A stretch of 64,000 bases of DNA, taken from positions 198,308,788 through 198,372,787 of the forward strand of contig NC_053036.3 in assembly GCF_002575655.3 (NCBI RefSeq), given 5' to 3'. Position numbers and translations under genes: made by a program. This document shows positions 34,491 to 44,322 of the stretch, piece by piece; the stretch's first letter is position 1; the number at the start of each line of letters is the position of its first letter. Under the pieces are notes generated by a model. It had not been told where the DNA came from, did no database searches, and worked only from the letters and a program-made list of their open reading frames with translations. The DNA is from Aegilops tauschii subsp. strangulata. Taxonomy: Eukaryota > Streptophyta > Magnoliopsida > Poales > Poaceae.

Positions 34491-37400
34491 ATGCCGCCAA
34501 AGACAGTCACTTCCTGTAACTGGGTTCCCTCCATCGTTACGGAAAGCACACTTAAAGACTTCGTCAAAATCTGCTACTTGCCTGCAAAAAATTTCATGCA
34601 CTATCGCACCCCTGATCCTGGCGAAGAATGACCTCAACCAAAGGATGATGAAGTCATTGCATTTTCTGATCATATGAATCGGGGCTTCTCACCGCCCGGT
34701 TCTAAATTTTTCCGAGATGTTCTGCACTTCTTTCAACTTCATCCTCAAGACATCGGACCCAATTCCATGTCAAACATCTACAAATTTCAAGTCTTCTGCG
34801 AAGTATACCTTCAAGAGGAACCCAGTGTCGAACTCTTTAGGGAATTTTTCTATTTGAACCGCCAAAACGAGTTCACAAACGGGCCCAGCTTGGAACTTGG
34901 TGGAATCTCAATTCAACAAAGAAGAGACGCCATCTTCCCTTATGATCGCATGCCGAGTCACCCCAAGGATTGGAACCAGACATGGTTTTATTGCAAGGAT
35001 ACCTCTCCGGCTGACGAGAATCCATTGCCGGGTTATTGTGCTGAACGTCTTGACCCGAAGCATAATCTTCCTGAAAAGCTTACAACCACTGAACGTAAAA
35101 AGCTTGCCCCCACTATTGCGAAGGTCAAGGCTTTGCTGGGAAAGGGATTAACCGACATTGATTTAGTTCGGTGCTGGGTCTCGTGGCGAATCATACCCTT
35201 GAGCCGCCGATTCGGCTTAATGTGTACCTATACCGGCGGTACAAAGGAACCATTACGCCACAGCCCCTTGCGTTTTACTGATGATGCAATTACTGAAATG
35301 ACCAAGACCCTTCCGAATGAAGACTCATAAGACTGCCGCAAAGTGGGTCTGAACCCTTTCTGCAAACTTAACCCGCCGCCAGATGTAAATCTCTAACTTA
35401 CTTTACTTTTATCTCATTGTTCAAATATTGTATTAAGTCAACTTTGCTGACTTCTACAGGCTAAATCTGATTTCTGGAAGGCAAAATATGACCATGAAGC
35501 CGCCAAAAAGGCCAGGGCGGCGAAGAAAGCCGCCAAGAAAACCACCAAGAAGCATAAGAAGAAACCAACTGCCTCTGAAATGCTTAATCTAGATGACACC
35601 TCTGAGTCGGAGGTAGCCCTTGACTCTCTTTGCTCTTTTTTCAATTATCTTATTGACATTGATTACTGTCAGGATGATACGGGGGCCAGTCAAGCAGTTG
35701 AAGAAGAGGTAACTATTATTCCCTCCGGCTCAGCACATTTGCCAAGACAGAAAATTCAACGAGTAACCCGGAAAGTAAGCTTTTCACACCCCTTAGCTCA
35801 TTTGGATCCTCACTTTCTTTTAAAGCAACAGCAGCATGAGAGCCGACGCCAGACTCAGAACAACGAAGGTGAAGAATTGTCCTCCGGCTTACCGAATACT
35901 CCAGTTCCACGAAAACGCCAAAATGAGGTCCTTTCAAACTTAAATTCTCTTTACCCGCTGGCGGGTCTCATTCGCCAGCCACTCAATTCCTCTGATTCAA
36001 ACTACCAGGAGGTTTCCCTCTCTTCCTCTGGCGACTCATCACAGACCCAGTTGCTGGCTTTCAAGACTGCTCCAGGGTAACCATAATTACCTTTTATTCT
36101 GTACCTCTTTATACTCTTACAATCATACCAACTTGTCACAACCCGTGCAGTGGACAAGCAAAGCCTAGCAAGAAGGCAAGGGTGACCAAGCCTGCTGAGG
36201 ATCCAAAAGTTGTTGAACTGGAATAGCAAATCTCTGCACCCGATGCTTCTGAAAAACAACCAGATGAACCTGCCCCTGATGTTCCACCTTAAATTCCTGA
36301 TCTCCCCATTGATGATACCAATATCAATTCTTCGAACACTGCACCATCAAGCCCACTTAAGCCATCGGAGACTCATACTGATGACGTTCTGATCACTGGC
36401 ACCAGCTTTACAGAACCGGGAAATCCAACAGCTTTGGCCAAGCACTCTACCAAACAAGAGGTTATTGAAAGGCAGAAAGTGAGGTTTGACGTCTCCCATT
36501 ATGCACAATTGAGGAGCAGTGAAATACTCTCTGGCTACCTCAGCCAAGTACACTCCAGCCGCGATCTTGAAATTGATATGGTGAAGCAAATGCATCAGAA
36601 ATATGAGTTATGACTTCCTGCTTAAATAAATTATGTCCATCTGGCCGACCCCCAAGTCTACTGGGTATGATAAGATTGAATAGGCTGTAGACTTAGAATA
36701 ACCATAAACATCTGTAGTGAAATCCTTCCAAAGCCGGCTTTCATCTTTATAATTGAATCGGATTTTCCAACAATTAATTTTGCATCTGTAGCCCCCAAGG
36801 GCCGGTTTAATCTGTATGAATGAACCGGTCCTGTCCACCATTGTTTAGAAAGAGAGCTGACTTGTATAGCCCCCATCACCCGGCTATGATTATTACAACA
36901 TAACCGGGTTATCATAAGCAGTAAATAAACACAAGCAATATGCATTAGCCCCCAAGTGCCAAGTACTCTTGCTTGCAAAGTGCTTGGGACTTTATTGACA
37001 TGAGCCGTTGTATAGAGAATTGTTTCGGCAAGCATTAGCCCCCAAGTGCCAAGTGTTGTTGCTTGCAAAAGGTTTGGGACTTATATTCCTGTAACCTGAA
37101 TAAAAATATTTTTGCAATTCTTGTGTTTGTCCAGGATGCCACTGCTGATCTTCAATCAAAATTGTCTGATGCAAAGGCCCGGCTGGAGAATCAAGAATCT
37201 GAGACCCGGAAAGCTGGGTCAAAGTTCCAATTTAGCATAGCTGAAATGGAAAAACTGAAAACCAGCTTTGAGGCAGAGAGAAACACTTGGGCTGAAGGAA
37301 AGACTGCTTTGACGCAGCGAACTGAAAAGGCGGAGGCGGCTCTTCAAGAGGTGACCACTGAGCTCACCGGTTTAAAACACCGTGTATCTCAGATGGTTTC

Positions 37401-38143
37401 TGCTACCTTTGGTGAGTCACCTTCATAAGCATAAAAAAAGTGAATCTTTCCTTAATAGTATAAACCGCCTCTAACCAATCTTATGACTTACTCAGGTCCC
37501 AGGAGCAGTAAACTGAACCAAGATATGCTTGTGAAGCTCAAAGCTGTTTATACTCTTGTTGAATGGCTATATACTGAAGCTCAGTGTGCACTGGCTACTA
37601 TTTCTCCAACCAATCAAGCACCTACTCTATTGATAGATGTCTTGAAAAACTTTCTGTGCTGCCTGCTAGGGTAGATGAAATGAAGCGGTCGTCTGCAGGA
37701 GCCGGTGCCGTGACGGCTTTGAGCCGGGCCAAGGCATGGGTACCAGAGTTAGACCAGTCTGAGGTAGCCACTGGATACCCAAGCTTAAAAGAAGATGGTA
37801 CTCCATTTGACCAGAAGGACTTCTCAGCTTGCGTGAAAGAAATATGTCCAATGGCGACTCTGATTCCCAATGACTCGGACCTTTCAATGTACCATCCGAC
37901 TTATAATAGGGAGAATCAGAAGATGCCTACGCCAACTTATAGAGTGATGGGCCTAATCCCTCCAATCCTTAAGCATACTTTGCCCCTGAAGTTGAGCCGT
38001 CTAAACTTATAGAAGATGAAGCTAAATTTCAAGCCTTATGTGGCATCGATTGGTCATCACCAAACTTCCAGATGGCGGAAGAAGACGAAGAACCGGAAAA
38101 GGATGACCCAGAAGCCTCAAGTCAGCAAGGCCAAGAAGAGTGA
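34491..38143 (+). pseudogene. Antisense gene of G2 (putative gypsy-type transposon protein), multi-exon
   Basis: Same family as the antisense gene of G1; molecular role unknown. Met 34491 (MPPKTVTSCNW) follows a good acceptor. Exon 1, to about 35386, contains the conserved core (FQVFCEVYLQEEPSVELFRE, then FYLNRQNEF and CWVSWRIIPLSRR), with a TGA at 34629 and a TAA at 35328. Exon 2 (35461-36077) starts AKSDFWKAKYDHEAAKK and is Lys-rich, like a nuclear localisation signal, then Ser-rich. Exon 3 (about 36150-36612) is acidic, with TAG and TAA lesions. Exon 4 (37134-37410) is a coiled coil (LQSKLSDAKARLENQE). Exons after 37494 carry the C-terminal helical domain (MYHPTYNRENQKMP) and a Glu-rich end, stop TGA 38141-38143. 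CACTA C2 lies 270 bp downstream. Confidence 0.75.
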
Positions 38144-38411
38144 ACCGCCGGGCGGTTTATATATTTGATCCTTGGAAAAAACACTTTGATCTGTTTGACT
38201 CACGGAGTCATGTAATAGGGTAGTAAAACTTTAACCTGCCGTGCCATCGTGCACGTTTCTGTTTTGCGCAATACTGCTGATCCGACAGTTTAAGAAAACC
38301 ATCACTTTATTCTTATGACATCAATGATTTATGCAGATTTGATTGATCATTACCCTGCACACAAAGAGATCACAAGTGCCCTGGTGGCTTACCGTCGGGC
38401 GGTCATGATAC

Positions 38412-38740
38412 CACTACTGGAATCAGCTAATTTGCCATCTGCCAGCTCTTTGCCGTCTGCTAGCGGATGGCAAAGAAGGTCTTTGCCATCAGCTACCCAA
38501 AAGCAGACGGCAAAGAAATGGCAGACAGCAAAACAGGCCTTTGCCATCAGTCACTTCTTTGCCGTCAGCTGGCGGACGGCAAAGAATCTTTGCCATCAGC
38601 TGGCGGGCGGCAAAGAATCTTTGCCGTCAGCTGGCGGACGACAAAGAGAGAGGTGGCCCCCCACTAACGAGCCGTTTACGGAAAAAAACGCCCCCTCTTT
38701 GCCGTCTGATAGCAGACGGCAAAGAGACAAAACAGCGGAC
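38412..38740. repeat. Left terminal and subterminal repeats of C2
   Basis: Terminal inverted repeat plus about a dozen direct and inverted copies of TTTGCCGTCAGCTGGCGG and variants. It is followed at 38768-38867 by three tandem copies of a ~30-bp unit (TTATCTCTTCTCTCCCTCTC). Confidence 0.9.
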
Positions 38741-40072
38741 GGCAAACCAGATCCACACCCACCGCACGTTATCTCTTCTCTCCCTCTCTCCCCCTGCCGT
38801 TATCTCTTCTCTCCCTCTCTCCCCCCTGTCGTTATCTCTTCTCTCCCTCTCTCCCCTCCCCGACGCCCACCAGATCCGCACCCACCGCCGCCCCCGCCGC
38901 TCCTCGCTCCACCGCCTCCTGTCCTCGCCGGCCGTCTCTGCGGCCTGCCTCCTATTCGGCCTCGCCGGGTTCCTCGCCGCCGCGGTCTCCCTCTCCCGGG
39001 CGCCCGCCGAGGCCCCGCGGGGCCGCTGCCCGGACTCCTCGCACCAGCTCTCCGTCTCCGTCGCCTGGGACCGGCGCCCCGGGGATGCCGCGGGCGGCGC
39101 CATCGACCTCCCGGCGGGCCTCGCCACCGGATTGCGCGGCAGGCACAAGGTCATGGCCTTCGTCGGGATCTTCACCGGGTTCGGCTCCGTCGGCCGCCGC
39201 CGCGCGCTCAGGCGGACGTGGCTCCCCTCCGATCGGCAGGGTCTCCTTTTGAATTGCTGCAATCTTCTCACTACTACTGATAAATAGTGATTAATTAGTT
39301 TCTTTCCTGAGTTCGAAGAATGATGCATGAAGTTGGACAATCTATTGTTCTGTACAGGGAATTTGTACATTTGCTTCTAGAGTTCTAGTGGTAAACGTGC
39401 CCAAGTTCTGTTGCTTGATGATTGTCACAACTATTTTTTATTTTGGTTTCTATCCAGTGATGATGCCGCTTAAGTGCTCTTGCAATTCTCATCATGTTCA
39501 CTTTAGTGCAGGTTGGAGGAAGCTACTGGTCTGGCATTCAGATTTGTGATCGGCAAAAGCAATGACAAGTCTAAGATGGCAGCTCTTGAAAGAGAGGTTG
39601 AAGAATATGATGATTTTGTGCTTTTAGATCTTGAAGAGGAGTATAGCAGGCTTCCATACAAAACGTAAACAGTATAGCTAGTATCATATCATTATGTTAT
39701 CTCTTCATATGGGAACTGATTTGATCTTATGTTTTAGGTTAGCATTCTTTAAGGCTGCCTATGCGTTGTTCGATTCTGATTTCTATGTTAAAGCTGATGA
39801 TGACATTTACTTGAGACCAGGTGACCAAGAAACTGACAACATCCAAGATATATGCTCTCGGTGGCTTTGACCAACATACACAAATTTTATTTTTGTAAGG
39901 TACACATACACAAACATACATTGGATGCATGAAGAAGGGGCCTGTTTTTACTGATCCCAAATTGAAATGGTTAGTTTCTTCTTTTCATTTTTTACCTAAC
40001 ACTTTTCCTTGTGAAGGATGTCTAACTCTAAGAAGCAATACATGCTGTTACATGCTAAATATATGGAAAGTA

Positions 40073-40225
40073 CTCCCTCCATTCGGAAATACTTGTTGGA
40101 GGAATGGATGTCTCTAGATGTATTTTAATATTGCAAAACCTGAACCAAAAGTGATTTTTTTTCTACGACATAACAGTAGTGCATCAAAACTGTAGTCTTA
40201 TGGTCTCACAAGTATTTGTGTTAAG
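40073..40225. mobile_element. Stowaway-like MITE remnant
   Basis: Begins CTCCCTCCATTCGGAAATAC after TA, a typical grass Stowaway end, and includes a weak inverted match ending ACAAGTATTTGTG near 40220. The right end is not intact. It lies in a captured intron of C2. Confidence 0.55.
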
Positions 40226-40315
40226 ATTCGTAATAGTTATCTGAAACCAAAATGGTTGGCATTGTCTGGTGGGCAAGGAGTGATGCCGCCAGTGATCCTT
40301 GTTTCACCTATCATA

Positions 40316-40570
40316 GGAGATATGGAAGCAGTGGAGCTCACATGGATTGGTCTAGTGGGCAACATTTGCCATAAGGGCCTATTTTTTTCCCATGTTCAGC
40401 GCTGATAACTGCTTTGGATTGGATCTAGTACTTTCATATCATAGGATATAAAGAAGTAGTGGGGCTCACTTGGATTGGTCTAGTAGGCAATATTTGCTGT
40501 AAGGGCCTAAATTTGTTTTTATATGTTTAGCGCTGACTGTTTTGGATTGGGTATAGTACTTTCGTATCTG
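40316..40570. repeat. 126-bp direct duplication in a captured intron
   Basis: Two copies, from about 40316 and 40443, share GGATTGGTCTAGTGGGCAA/GGATTGGTCTAGTAGGCAA, TAAGGGCCTA and TTTGGATTGG. They are about 80% alike by eye. Confidence 0.75.
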
Positions 40571-41319
40571 CATTTTTTTCATAGTTAAGTTCTGAGCTTC
40601 CTGAGATATGTTTCTTTTAGAGCCAACAATTGTGCTCGAGTATTGGAAGGGAATGCAATGGTTAGCATGGAATGAGGTACTGGACTGTTTAGAATAGGTT
40701 AAGCAGCTTGTTGTTCTCAGTGAATAGGGTATGTACTACTAGCATGGACATGTATGTAATGGCCGGGAGAAAGTTGGTTATAGTGTTTCCATTTAATAAC
40801 TGGATCCGGTGGGGGTGGGGGGGCTGTCTAAGAAAAACAGTGCGAACTTAGAGAAAAATTGTGTGGTTAACTGGTTAAGAACCTGAGAAATGCAACTGCA
40901 AGTTTAGGGGTACATAAAACATACGGTGTACAAGTTGAGGGAACAAGAGCGCAATTCATACCATATGTTTTTTTGTATTTGCGAACGCTCACCTGGGCAA
41001 TTATACTGTGTAGCACTCGTCGCTGCCTGCTTATTGTTTTGATTGTTCTCTTTTGATGAACGCAGGTATGAGCCACAGTCCTTCCTACTTGGATCAGAAT
41101 ACTTCCTTCATGCATATGGGCCTATTTATGCTTTATCAGCTGATGTGGTGGCAAGCTTAGTTGCTCTGAGAAACAACAGGTAAATATTCTAAAACTCACC
41201 AAAATGTACCAGTAAATATTATTTTTTGGGTCTTAGCATGCCAACTAGTACCAAGATTTTTTTTAACTTGGTACCACAGAAAGATGTATACCTAAAAAGT
41301 GCCCTGGGGCCACATGTTA

Positions 41320-41510
41320 GTGACACATGAATGGCACTTCACAACTTGAATGTGCCGTGGTTGTGGTTGTGGGATGTGCCGTGGCGCGGTGGTGCTGGAT
41401 GTGCCCACGTCGCCGGCGGTGCTGGATGTGCCGTGGCGCAGTGGTGCTGGATGTGCCCACGTCACCGGCGGTGCTGGATGTGCCGTGGCGCGGTGGTGCC
41501 CCTAGGTGGC
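41320..41510. repeat. GC-rich minisatellite in C2
   Basis: Recurrent GTGCCGTGGCGC, GGTGGTGCTGGATGTGCC and CACGTCRCCGGCGGTGCTGG words with a period near 70 bp and about 2.5 copies. The open frames over it are composition artefacts. The rest of 41190-42700 shows no gene. Confidence 0.75.
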
Positions 41511-42713
41511 GCCTCCGTGCTGCGGTGCCCCTGGTTGGCGCCTTCGTGCCCGTGCTCTCACTGGTGCCGCCGTTGTGGTGCTCTCTGGCAAGCTCCGGCT
41601 TGTTGTGGTGGTGTTGGTTGTGATGCTGGTCACACCATAGTGATGGTGTGGCTGCATCCTACTTCGGCTACAACTCCTTTTGGTGAGCTTCTCCTTGCTC
41701 CCCTCCTGATCTCTCTAATGCATAGCTCTAGATCTTGATCTTGTGGGATGTGAGGCTCTATTAGCTGTGGTTAGCTGTTGTAGATGAGCATCAACTTGTA
41801 TTGGAGCTCTCTGTGATGGATTCTTGCTGTGTCAGGGTTTTGGTCAGTGACCATCTATGTGTATTTGTGAAGTATATATACTCCTGTACTGCTCTGTTCT
41901 GTTTAGTTGATCCTGGAGTTGTTACTTTGGTCAGTTACTTTACTCATGAACGGATACTCACTTGTTCTTAGTTATTTTACTTATAATACTGATATGAACA
42001 GATACCACTTGGTTTGGCTATTCCTATTTGTCTCTTTCTAATAGCCTATGAACATATGCTATACTTGGTTTTGGCTGTTACTTTCCTAGTTTTCTACTGA
42101 TAAGACAGATACTACATCTGATTTGGGCAGTGATGCTGGTCTGAGCCCCCCTCTCTTAGGCTTAATTTACATGTGACTATCCCTGTGCTGTGATGAACTA
42201 GCCCTGGCACATCCAGGCTGTCTGAGCACATAATCCCTCAAGTATACCTTGAGGTCTTCTGTAGCTCTCCTTAATAGTTATCTCTTCTAAGCTGCTGGTG
42301 GTTGGATGTGTTGGGACTTGGTCTGGTTGGCTGATTATCTTGATCTCAAGTACCGGCTCCTAGGGCATTGCATTTCACCAAGTGAAATGCTACATTTCTA
42401 CTCCTAACCCATTCTCTCTTTCTTAGTGTTTTTGTTATGCAGGTTGGAAGAAAAGTAGAAGATCCGGAGAAGATCTTAGTAATAAGATAGTCTTTTAGGA
42501 AAATAGATATTTAGTTTTAGATCATTCCTTGTAATATTTGTTGGATATGTGTTGGATATATATGTGTTCATGACTATATATTGGTAACATGTGTTGGATA
42601 TATATGTGTTCATGAGTATTGGTAATATGTGTTGGATATGCTATATTGGTCATATATATATATATGTGTTTGATTTTCTGTGAAATGAATTGATATAAGA
42701 AGAAACAGAATTA

Positions 42714-43044
42714 ATGCCTATTTGGTCTCTTTGCCATCTGCCAACAGATGGCAAAGAGCCTGCAGCCTTTGCCGTCAGCTGGCGGACGGCAAAGGCTGCC
42801 GTTAGCCACCTAACGGACACTAACACTACTCATTTTGCCGTCCGCTTCTTTGCCGTCCGCGGCAGACGGCAAAGGCGCCTTTGCCGTCAGCCGCCGAAAG
42901 CAGACGGCAAAGTAGGTCTTTGCCGTAGCCTACTTTGCCGGAGCCTTTTGCCGTCCGCGGCTGACGGCAAAGGCCTTTGCCGTCCGCCGTTCATGCCTTT
43001 GCCGTCCGCCGTGGCAGACGGCAAAGTAGCTGATTCCTGTAGTG
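42714..43044. repeat. Right subterminal and terminal repeats of C2
   Basis: Dense TTTGCCGTCCGC and GCAGACGGCAAAG repeats ending in the terminal inverted repeat. The end differs from the left one by a single base in its first ten (CACTACAGGAATCAGCTA against CACTACTGGAATCAGCTA). Confidence 0.93.
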
Positions 43045-43047
43045 TAC

Positions 43048-44322
43048 CCAATTGAAACCACTGGGGATAGATAGTCCATAACCAGGGCCGGTCTAACCAT
43101 AATGCTGACATAACAGAATATCGTACATGTGGTGTATGCTTACACTGCCGGCTTAGCAGCTTTATGCAGTTAAAGTTTGTAGAGCTATAACTCCAAACAT
43201 AAGATGATGAGGCTCTGAAGACTTAGAGTCTACCATCCTGGCGGGTTGTAGAGACCCAAAAGATGCTTCAAATATGAGCCATAAGTAGGGCAGCGTGGCC
43301 CGATTTGTAAAAACCAGATGGCAAAAAAGAGATCATATAAAGAAAAGAAATAAAAAATAAAAAATTCGAGGCTTTTGCAGGACGCCAAGCCAAAGTTTCT
43401 TCTTCAATGAAACTAGCCTGATGGCCACTGGAAGGTACGCGCTATCCGTGAGCCGGCACTCACAGTACCCAATCGACATTTGAACCCAGATAAGTTCAGG
43501 TCTTATTGAAAGATAGACTTATCAGGAGTACGCGGGGTCAGAGTAGTAGCATGCATCATAGGACGATTTATCCAAGTTTCAAGGAAGGCGGCTTATGAAG
43601 CATGGATCTATCCTGACAATCTGTAAGCCATGCTCTCATGTGACAAACCGGTGTTTTAACCTTAACAAGCTCAGGATCTTTGATGAATACACCATAAAAG
43701 ACTGATTGTTAAGAGTTCGGCGGGTCAAACAGGATTACCAGATGGAGTTGAAGCAGCTGGTATACAGGTAGGATGACCCGGAAAGGTTATGTCCTCTTTG
43801 GTGAATACACCTATGTTTGAACAAGATAACCTGGCCAAGAGGGTAGTAGCGCTATGTTCTCTTTGGTGAATACACCTATGTTTGAACAGGAAGCCCCCAA
43901 GTGACATACTGACAAGCTGTGCTCGTCAGGGACCTATGTTTGAGTTGTGCCGTGCATCCAACTCTCTTTGATCCCTGTGATTTGGGTGTCAAGCCTCTTA
44001 AATGAACATGTAGGACGATGATAAAGACTCAGCTTGGAAGAAGTAAAACGATAGAGGCCCTGAATTATCAGGGATGCCGGCTTTATTATACTGTTTATAA
44101 TATAGACATCATCAGGCTATGTACATCATGAGAGCTGGTGGCTCAAGTATAGTAGGGCCGAAGGTGAGCAATATTCCACGGCCGATGGGTCTCCTCCTCT
44201 GATTTGCGTGAGTCCTTGTGGTCTCGAATGTCGATAAGATAGTATGACCCATTATGCAGATTCTTGCTGACCACAAAAGGTCCTTCCCAAGGCGGTGATA
44301 TCTTATGCATGTCCGTTTGATC
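43048..44322 (-). other. G2 sequence downstream of pol, no gene
   Basis: Non-coding Gypsy sequence between pol and the antisense gene. The block containing TTGGTGAATACACCTATGTTT is present twice (about 43799 and 43862), a small direct duplication of 63 bp spacing. Confidence 0.6.

Larger units (their letters stand above)
38872..41181 (+). pseudogene. Captured beta-1,3-galactosyltransferase gene fragment
   Basis: Derived from a host Golgi glycosyltransferase (GT31, plant B3GALT family), which adds galactose from UDP-galactose to glycoproteins. Exon blocks: 38872-39240 (signal anchor VSAACLLFGLAGFLAAAV, then MAFVGIFTGFGSVGRRR and ALRRTWLPSDRQG); 39513-39667 ([16 protein letters not shown], then [19 protein letters not shown]); 39738-39822 ([14 protein letters not shown], with the metal-binding DDD at 39796-39804); 39905-39966 ([19 protein letters not shown]); 41067-41181 ([33 protein letters not shown]). 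Introns are retained, so capture was from DNA, not mRNA. There is no Met for exon 1, the linker between the DDD exon and TYIGCM is scrambled, and the C-terminal exons are absent. It is a non-functional copy; the parent gene must lie elsewhere. Confidence 0.9.
38412..43044 (+). mobile_element. Complete non-autonomous CACTA element C2 with captured host gene
   Basis: Left terminus CACTACTGGAATCAGCTAAT at 38412; right terminus TAGCTGATTCCTGTAGTG ending at 43044; length 4633 bp. A 3-bp target-site duplication TAC lies at 38409-38411 and 43045-43047, the expected size for CACTA. TTTGCCGTC-type repeats cluster within about 330 bp of both ends. There is no transposase. The interior carries exons of a plant beta-1,3-galactosyltransferase gene. 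Terminal sequence matches element C1, whose transposase type could have moved it. Confidence 0.95.

Noticed and set aside
38627..39370. Minus-strand frame of 247 codons opposite the galactosyltransferase exon
   Set aside because: Shadow of the GC-rich captured exon on the plus strand, which has the recognisable motifs.
41327..41738. Trp/Cys-rich plus frames in C2
   Set aside because: They translate a GC-rich minisatellite and differ between overlapping frames.
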